Source: UBA6623 sp965248235 (GTDB taxonomy: Bacteria > Acidobacteriota > Terriglobia > Bryobacterales > UBA6623). Taken from it: a DNA stretch of 64,000 nt. Of this stretch, positions 59,528 through 64,000 are shown one piece after another. The first letter of the stretch is position 1, and each line of letters starts with the position of its first letter. Both the position numbers and the translations under genes were made by a program. The stretch spans positions 372,001-436,000 of the forward strand of contig CBDFIU010000003.1 in the NCBI GenBank assembly GCA_965248235.1. The letters are read 5' to 3'. The notes under the pieces are model-generated. The model did no database searches. It saw nothing but the letters and a program-made list of their open reading frames with translations, and was not told where the DNA came from.

Positions 59528-59863
59528 ATGACGGGCATGAATCGGAAAACGGGCAAGGCGTTGAGCGGCATCGAGCATCTGCGCCAATCGATCCGCGACA
59601 TTCTGACGACCCCGATCGGCTCACGGGTGATGCGGCGGGACTACGGCTCGCGGTTGTTCGAGCTGGTTGACGCGCCGTTGAACGAGGGCGCGCTGGCGGA
59701 GATCTACGCCGCCACGGCCGAGGCCCTGGAGCGCTGGGAGCCGCGCCTGCGGTTGACCAGGGTGCGGGCTACCCGCGCCGGCGAGGGAGGGGTGACGATC
59801 GATCTCACGGGCGAGTACCTGCCCGAAGGAGAAGAGATCGTCCTGGAGGGGGTTGTGGTATGA
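59528..59863 (+). CDS. Baseplate wedge protein (gpW/gp25-like)
   Basis: 111 residues. gp25-family signature: HLRQSIRDILTTPIGSRVMR, RDYGSRLFELVDAP and LRLTRVRATRAGEGGVTIDL. Sheath-initiating wedge component of the contractile tail. Its TGA overlaps the J gene start. Confidence 0.93.
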   Translation: MTGMNRKTGKALSGIEHLRQSIRDILTTPIGSRVMRRDYGSRLFELVDAPLNEGALAEIYAATAEALERWEPRLRLTRVRATRAGEGGVTIDLTGEYLPEGEEIVLEGVVV

Positions 59864-60741
59864 GCAGCCAGCCGATCGACCTCTCAAGGCTGCCTCCACC
59901 CCAGATCGTCGAGCCGCTCGACTACGAGGGGATCCTGGCTTCGCTCCTAGCCGATGTGCGCTCGGGCTTGCCCGATTTCGACGCCGGTCTCGAATCCGAT
60001 CCGGCCCAAAAGATCCTCGAATCCTTCGCCTACCGCGTATTGGTTGAGCAGCAGCGGGGCAACGACCAGGCGCGGGCTGTGATGCTGGCCTACGCCACGG
60101 GCAGCAACCTGGAACATCTGGCGGCGCTTTTCGGAGTGACGAGGCAGATCAGCGACCCCGGAGACCCCGATGCCCGTCCGCCCGTTGCGCCTACCTACGA
60201 GACGGACGAGCGTCTGCGTCGGCGGACGCAGTTGGCTCTGGCGGCGATCTCGACGGCGGGTCCCGCATCGAGCTACCGCTACCACGCTCTCTCGGCCGAC
60301 CCCAAGGTCGCCGACGTCCACATCGCCTCGCCCTCGGCGGGGAATGTAACCGTGACTCTGCTCTCGACCGAGGAGAACGGCGTGGCAAGCGCCGAGCTGA
60401 TCGCCACGGTCAACACCGCGCTGAGCGCCGAGGAAGTACGGCCGATCGGCGACAGGATCACGGTCCAGTCGGCGACGATCACCGAGTACACGGTCACGGC
60501 GGAGATTACGGTGGGCAGCGGTCCCGACAGCGAACTCGTGCGGGTGGCGTCGGAAGAGAGGTTGCGGGCCTATACGCTCGCGGCCCACAAGCTGGGGCAC
60601 GACGTGGGGCTCGATGCGATCTACGCGGCGCTCCACGCCGAGGGAGTCGTCAAGGCGGAATTGAGTGCACCCACCGCCGACATCGACGTGTCGGATACCG
60701 AAGCGGCCTATGCGACGGCCCTGGGGGTAACTCTTGCCTAG
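59860..60741 (+). CDS. Baseplate assembly protein J
   Basis: 293 residues. The J-family N-terminus (LPPPQIVEPLDYEGILASLL) is followed by AQKILESFAYRVLVEQQRGN and NDQARAVMLAYATGSNLEHL. Forms the wedge with W and I. Overlaps W by 4 bp and I by 8 bp. Confidence 0.93.
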   Translation: MSSQPIDLSRLPPPQIVEPLDYEGILASLLADVRSGLPDFDAGLESDPAQKILESFAYRVLVEQQRGNDQARAVMLAYATGSNLEHLAALFGVTRQISDPGDPDARPPVAPTYETDERLRRRTQLALAAISTAGPASSYRYHALSADPKVADVHIASPSAGNVTVTLLSTEENGVASAELIATVNTALSAEEVRPIGDRITVQSATITEYTVTAEITVGSGPDSELVRVASEERLRAYTLAAHKLGHDVGLDAIYAALHAEGVVKAELSAPTADIDVSDTEAAYATALGVTLA

Positions 60742-61264
60742 AGATCTGCTGCCTCCGAACGCCTCGCCGCTGGAGAAGGCCCTCGACCGGGCGGCGGGGG
60801 CGCATCTCGAAGAGATTCCGGTCCCGGTCGGCGACCTCTGGTCGGCTGAGAACTGTCCGGTCCAGGCCTTGCCGTGGCTGGCCTGGGCGCTGGGGGTCGA
60901 CAACTGGGGTCATTCGTGGCCCGAGGAAATCAAGCGCCGCGCGATCACCGAAGCGTTCCGGATTCACGCCCAACGGGGCACGGTGGCCGCGCTCAAGAGG
61001 CTGCTGGAATCGATCGAGGCCGAGTACGAATATGCCGAGCCCGAAGCGCTGCGCTTCACCATCGAGATCTACAACTCGGATACCATCCCGATCAGCGATC
61101 TGGCGGGTCTCGGGGCGGCCATCGACCGGGTCAAACGGGCCGCGGCGCACTACACCTTGACGCTGTACGCGGGGCTGACGGGCGAGATCCCCCTCGCCGG
61201 CGGGCTTTCGGCGGGACTGATGGTGACGCGGGTCGAACTCGATCTCTCGGGCCGGACGGGCTAG
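60734..61264 (+). CDS. Phage tail protein I
   Basis: 176 residues. P2 I-type pattern: LLPPNASPLEKALDRAAGAH, CPVQALPWLAWALGVDNWGH and RAITEAFRIHAQRGTVAALK. Baseplate wedge component next to J. The TTG/ATG choice at 60734 places the start inside the J gene. Confidence 0.9.
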   Translation: MPRDLLPPNASPLEKALDRAAGAHLEEIPVPVGDLWSAENCPVQALPWLAWALGVDNWGHSWPEEIKRRAITEAFRIHAQRGTVAALKRLLESIEAEYEYAEPEALRFTIEIYNSDTIPISDLAGLGAAIDRVKRAAAHYTLTLYAGLTGEIPLAGGLSAGLMVTRVELDLSGRTG

Positions 61265-61280
61265 GTGGAAAGAACGGGAA

Positions 61281-62258
61281 ATGGCGTATGTTCTCAGGCT
61301 GACCGACGCGGGCCGGGCGGCGATCGCCGACGGCACGAATATCGGCACCCGCGCGGTCACCCTCACCAAGATGGCGCTGGGCGCGGGCCAGGGGCCGGGC
61401 GGCGCGGCCGACGATGCCCTCACCGCATTGCGCGACTCCCGAAACAGCGTGGAGCTGAGCGGCTCGACGATGGTAGCGGGCCGCATCGCCTTCCGTGCCG
61501 ACTTTACTCCCACCGAGGACTACGACGTCACCGAAGTGGGTTTGATGGGACGGATCGGCTCGGACGGGACGGAGGCACTCTACGCTTACTGGTCGGACGA
61601 CGGGACGGTGCTGGCCAGCGCGGTGACGGATACAACACTGGTGATCGGCGGTTCCGTGGACGTGACGCCGTCGGCGGCCGAGATCTCCGTCACGATCAGC
61701 GCCTCGATCACCCTCGGCGGCCTGGGCGAGTGGCCGCTGTGGACGCTTCCCCTGTCCGAGGTCGCGACCTCCGATCAGGCGCTGCCTGTCACGGCGGCCG
61801 CCGCGACCGACGGGGGCAAGGTATCGGTCGCGGCCGGCACGAAGCTGTCTCTCGGCGAGGAGATCACCGCGGGCGAGACGGGCGTCGTGCGGGTCTTCAC
61901 GACCGAGGACTGGGAGAGCGCCGATCTCGCCGCCGACAGCGAATACTATCTGCGGGCCAAGGTCGTCGACGGCTCGCTCACTCTCTACACGCAGCAGGGC
62001 CTGGAGTCCGACACGGCGCCGGCGAGCCTGCGCGGGACGGTGGATGGGACATCGGGGGGAGGTTTCCCCTCCACCCCGCTCGATGCCAGATTGGCGAGGA
62101 TCGTGACCGGCGCGGCGGGGACGGCCCCGTCGGTGACGAGCTACCGCTTGCCGGCCAACCCGAACACCACCGCCATCGCCGCGGTAAAGCTCGTGTTGGA
62201 CCCCTTACCCGGCCGCATCGATCAGATCGAGAGTCTGCATTATTTCTGGAGGGACTAA
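61281..62258 (+). CDS. Tail fibre protein (tail-collar fibre domain)
   Basis: 325 residues. The first 170 match the phage tail-collar fibre domain (VLRLTDAGRAAIADGTNIGT, RAVTLTKMALGAGQ, DYDVTEVGLMGRIGSDGTEA). The C-terminal part is less conserved (LPLSEVATSDQALPVTAAAA). Attaches to the baseplate and probably holds or is the receptor-binding fibre. Next gene starts directly at 62259. Confidence 0.85.
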   Translation: MAYVLRLTDAGRAAIADGTNIGTRAVTLTKMALGAGQGPGGAADDALTALRDSRNSVELSGSTMVAGRIAFRADFTPTEDYDVTEVGLMGRIGSDGTEALYAYWSDDGTVLASAVTDTTLVIGGSVDVTPSAAEISVTISASITLGGLGEWPLWTLPLSEVATSDQALPVTAAAATDGGKVSVAAGTKLSLGEEITAGETGVVRVFTTEDWESADLAADSEYYLRAKVVDGSLTLYTQQGLESDTAPASLRGTVDGTSGGGFPSTPLDARLARIVTGAAGTAPSVTSYRLPANPNTTAIAAVKLVLDPLPGRIDQIESLHYFWRD

Positions 62259-62942
62259 GTGGCGGCGACCTTGAAAAAGCTGTTCGATCCCGTGCAACTG
62301 ACCACAACCGCCGCGCAACTGGGCAGCTACTCCGTGCCCACCGGCAAGCGGCTGGACGGGTTCGAGTTGCTGGTGTCGAACATCCACAGCGACGAAAGGG
62401 GCGTCGACCTTTACTTGGGAACTTCGGCGATGAATGCCGGGCAACTCTACTCCCAGCGCGTGAACGGCTTGCGGATCGCGGGCAAGGCGGCGCTGGTCGT
62501 TCCCTGCCGGCAGGTGCTCGCGGCGGGCGATGGAATCTGGGCCGCCGCCTCCGCCGACTCCAGCATCTTGGTCCATGCTTCCGGTGTCGAGGTCGACGAA
62601 GACGGAGCGCTACCCACCAGACTGTTCGCCCCGAGGTTGCTCTCGACCGGCGACGCCACGCTCTATACGGTTCCCGCGGACAAGCAGTGCTTCAACTTCG
62701 AGCTGGCGGTGTTGAACGTCTCGGCGGCGGAGGCGGCTTTCACGAGCAATCTGGTGGAGTCTGGGTCGAGCGCGGACGACACGAATCGGATGACCCCCCA
62801 AGTCACGATTGCGTCGGGTGAAACCATGAGATTCTCGCTGCGGCAGGTGATGGAGGCGGGTGACAAGATTACGGCCCTGGCGAGCGTCGCGGACGCCCTG
62901 GCGATTCATGGGTCGGGGTACGTCGAGGATGCAGGGAGCTAG
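62259..62942 (+). CDS. Two-repeat beta-rich virion protein of unknown function
   Basis: 227 residues in two related halves of about 110: LFDPVQLTTT with PTGKRLDGFELLVSNIHS and RQVLAAGDGIWAAAS with ILVHASGVEVDED, versus LFAPRLLSTG with PADKQCFNFELAVLNVSA and RQVMEAGDKITALAS with LAIHGSGYVEDAG. This internal duplication fits a fibre or decoration protein in the tail-fibre position. No named family recognised. Confidence 0.65.
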   Translation: MAATLKKLFDPVQLTTTAAQLGSYSVPTGKRLDGFELLVSNIHSDERGVDLYLGTSAMNAGQLYSQRVNGLRIAGKAALVVPCRQVLAAGDGIWAAASADSSILVHASGVEVDEDGALPTRLFAPRLLSTGDATLYTVPADKQCFNFELAVLNVSAAEAAFTSNLVESGSSADDTNRMTPQVTIASGETMRFSLRQVMEAGDKITALASVADALAIHGSGYVEDAGS

Positions 62943-62959
62943 GAGGGACCGGCACAGAC

Positions 62960-63265
62960 ATGGGACACATCACCAGCACGAAAACGCCCTCGCCGATCGC
63001 CTCGATCCAGCGGGGCTCGCTGACGATCGGACCAAATCACACCGTGGTGTCGGTCACGATCTCGAGCGTGGACCGGAGCAAGACGTCCGTCCACCTCCTG
63101 GCGGCGATTTCTCAAACGGCAGCCAACCGAAATTATGGGTCCCTGCGGCTCTGGTTGGCGAGTGCAACGAGGCTGGAGCTCATTAAGGATGGCAACGTGT
63201 TCGCCGGCCATACGGCGAGCACCCACAGCCTCCGCGTGTCCTACGAGGTCATCGAATTCGTGTAA
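62960..63265 (+). CDS. Small beta-rich protein of the tail-fibre region
   Basis: 101 residues, beta-rich (GSLTIGPNHTVVSVTISSVD, STHSLRVSYEVIEFV), with no recognised domain. gaggg upstream. Lies between the two-repeat protein and the tail sheath; possibly a fibre or decoration subunit. Confidence 0.6.
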   Translation: MGHITSTKTPSPIASIQRGSLTIGPNHTVVSVTISSVDRSKTSVHLLAAISQTAANRNYGSLRLWLASATRLELIKDGNVFAGHTASTHSLRVSYEVIEFV

Positions 63266-63275
63266 GGAGTCAAGC

Positions 63276-63479
63276 ATGCCCACCCTTCACCATAAGATCA
63301 TCGAACTCGACAGCGACAACGTTTGCTTTCACGAGTTCGAATATTTTGGCGCGACGGCTCCGGTCCTGGCGGCGAGCCACATGGACGTGACTTCCCGGAC
63401 TGATGGCCCGTTTCTGGGGAAGGTCTACGACCAGGCGACGGACACGTTTTCGGACCCGCCCGCCGAGGGCGGCGGCTAA
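63276..63479 (+). CDS. 67-residue protein before the tail sheath
   Basis: ATG 63276 follows aaggag. MPTLHHKIIELDSDNVCFHE, then GKVYDQATDTFSDPPAEGGG: the end resembles tail-fibre-associated proteins with a short DxxTxxF unit. Function unknown. Confidence 0.6.
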   Translation: MPTLHHKIIELDSDNVCFHEFEYFGATAPVLAASHMDVTSRTDGPFLGKVYDQATDTFSDPPAEGGG

Positions 63480-63498
63480 GAGTTAAAGGAGAACAAAC

Positions 63499-64000
63499 AT
63501 GGCTACACCATTTCTACACGGCGTCGAGCTTGTCGATGTCGACGCGGGGCCGCGCCCCATCGAGGGCGCGGCATCGAGCGTGATCGGGCTGGTCGGGACG
63601 GCGTTTGACGGCGAGGTCTCAACGCCCGTCCTGATTGCCGGCAGCCGCCGCGAGGCGGAGGTATTCGGGAAAGAGGGCACGATTCCCCCGGCGCTCCAGG
63701 CGATCTTCGATCAGATCGGCGCTGCGGTCGTGGTGGTCAACGTGCTCGACCCCGACACGCACAAGACGACCGAGTCCGCCAAGAACTACACCTTCGGGTC
63801 GGATGACACGGTGCAACTCGACCACCGCCACGTCAGCGAGGTCAAGGTCTTCACCACCGCGAGCGGCCAGACGGCCTACACCGAGGACACCGACTATTCC
63901 GTGGATGAGGAAACCGGTGTCGTGACCAGGCTGAGCGGGGGAACGATCCCGGCCGCCGCCTCGAAACGCATCGGCTACAAATGGCTGGATAAGAGCAAGG
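63499..64000 (+). CDS. Contractile tail sheath protein, 3'-truncated by window
   Basis: Open from ATG 63499 (ribosome site aaaggag) to the window end. MATPFLHGVELVDVDAGPRP followed by ASSVIGLVGTAFDG and QAIFDQIGAAVVVVNVLD is the N-terminal part of myophage sheath proteins (P2 FI/Mu L type). The sheath follows baseplate and fibre genes here, as in P2, whereas in Mu it precedes them. The tube gene should come next, outside the window. Confidence 0.88.
   Translation, partial: MATPFLHGVELVDVDAGPRPIEGAASSVIGLVGTAFDGEVSTPVLIAGSRREAEVFGKEGTIPPALQAIFDQIGAAVVVVNVLDPDTHKTTESAKNYTFGSDDTVQLDHRHVSEVKVFTTASGQTAYTEDTDYSVDEETGVVTRLSGGTIPAAASKRIGYKWLDKSK

Larger units (their letters stand above)
35065..64000. 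mobile_element. Mu-like transposable prophage (right part outside window)
   Basis: Contains DDE transposase A, ATPase B, GemA, Mor-type activator, Mu-type terminase, portal, F-like head protein, gpT capsid, contractile-tail baseplate and sheath genes. The left boundary near 35065 is inferred from clustered gttgtcgctagc repeats outside the last phage gene. The other end is beyond 64000, where the tail module is still incomplete. The repressor lies mid-element with operons diverging from it. Confidence 0.88.

Overview
The window is high-GC DNA from a Gram-negative-type bacterium, most likely a member of the Planctomycetota. That guess rests on scattered short repeat families (a 29-bp cagagcccagagc-type element, a ggccgtttcaacggcc-type element), a B12-dependent ribonucleotide reductase, GH127/GH88 sugar hydrolases, DUF547 and class I fumarase. 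No rRNA or marker gene is present, so the phylum is an inference. No tRNA, rRNA or CRISPR array was seen.

Positions 1-35,000 are chromosome. In order: a truncated GH127 hydrolase; a signalling/redox pair (receiver-thioredoxin reductase-like fusion and a cNMP-binding histidine kinase, both frameshifted); nrdJ; class I fumarase; a PQQ dehydrogenase lipoprotein with a built-in cytochrome c; an epimerase and a lipid kinase separated by MITE-like repeats; a histidine operon (hisI-hisD-hisC-HAD phosphatase-hisB-hisH, minus strand) preceded by a His-rich leader peptide and an attenuator; a NarL-type regulator; metF; an ArnT-like glycosyltransferase; an IS110-family element; a GH88 hydrolase; a VapBC pair; small membrane proteins; a sugar nucleotidyltransferase; and a TPR protein.

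From about 35,065 to beyond the right edge lies a transposable (Mu-like) prophage of at least 29 kb. It is divergent. Leftward from a repressor/operator near 51.1 kb run small early genes, transposase A (DDE residues spaced as in MuA), ATPase B, Gam-like, GemA, HNH, a Mor-type activator, then lysis and packaging genes (lysozyme, holin, terminase, portal, minor head). Rightward run the repressor with three accessory genes, an antisense DNA methyltransferase, and then protease/scaffold, major capsid and a contractile tail (V-W-J-I order, fibre, sheath). Each late arm starts at an identical 24-bp copy of a palindromic site in inverted orientation, one of them beside the Mor-family gene, so one activator probably switches on both arms.

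The most unusual item is the minor head protein (35,560-37,692). Behind the usual Mu F-like domain it appears to carry a kinase-like domain and a C-terminal ADP-ribosyltransferase domain, so it may be a virion-delivered effector. The repressor is also odd: it has two S24/LexA-type domains in tandem. Five genes carry apparent single-base deletions, all of the same polarity, which may reflect assembly errors rather than decay.
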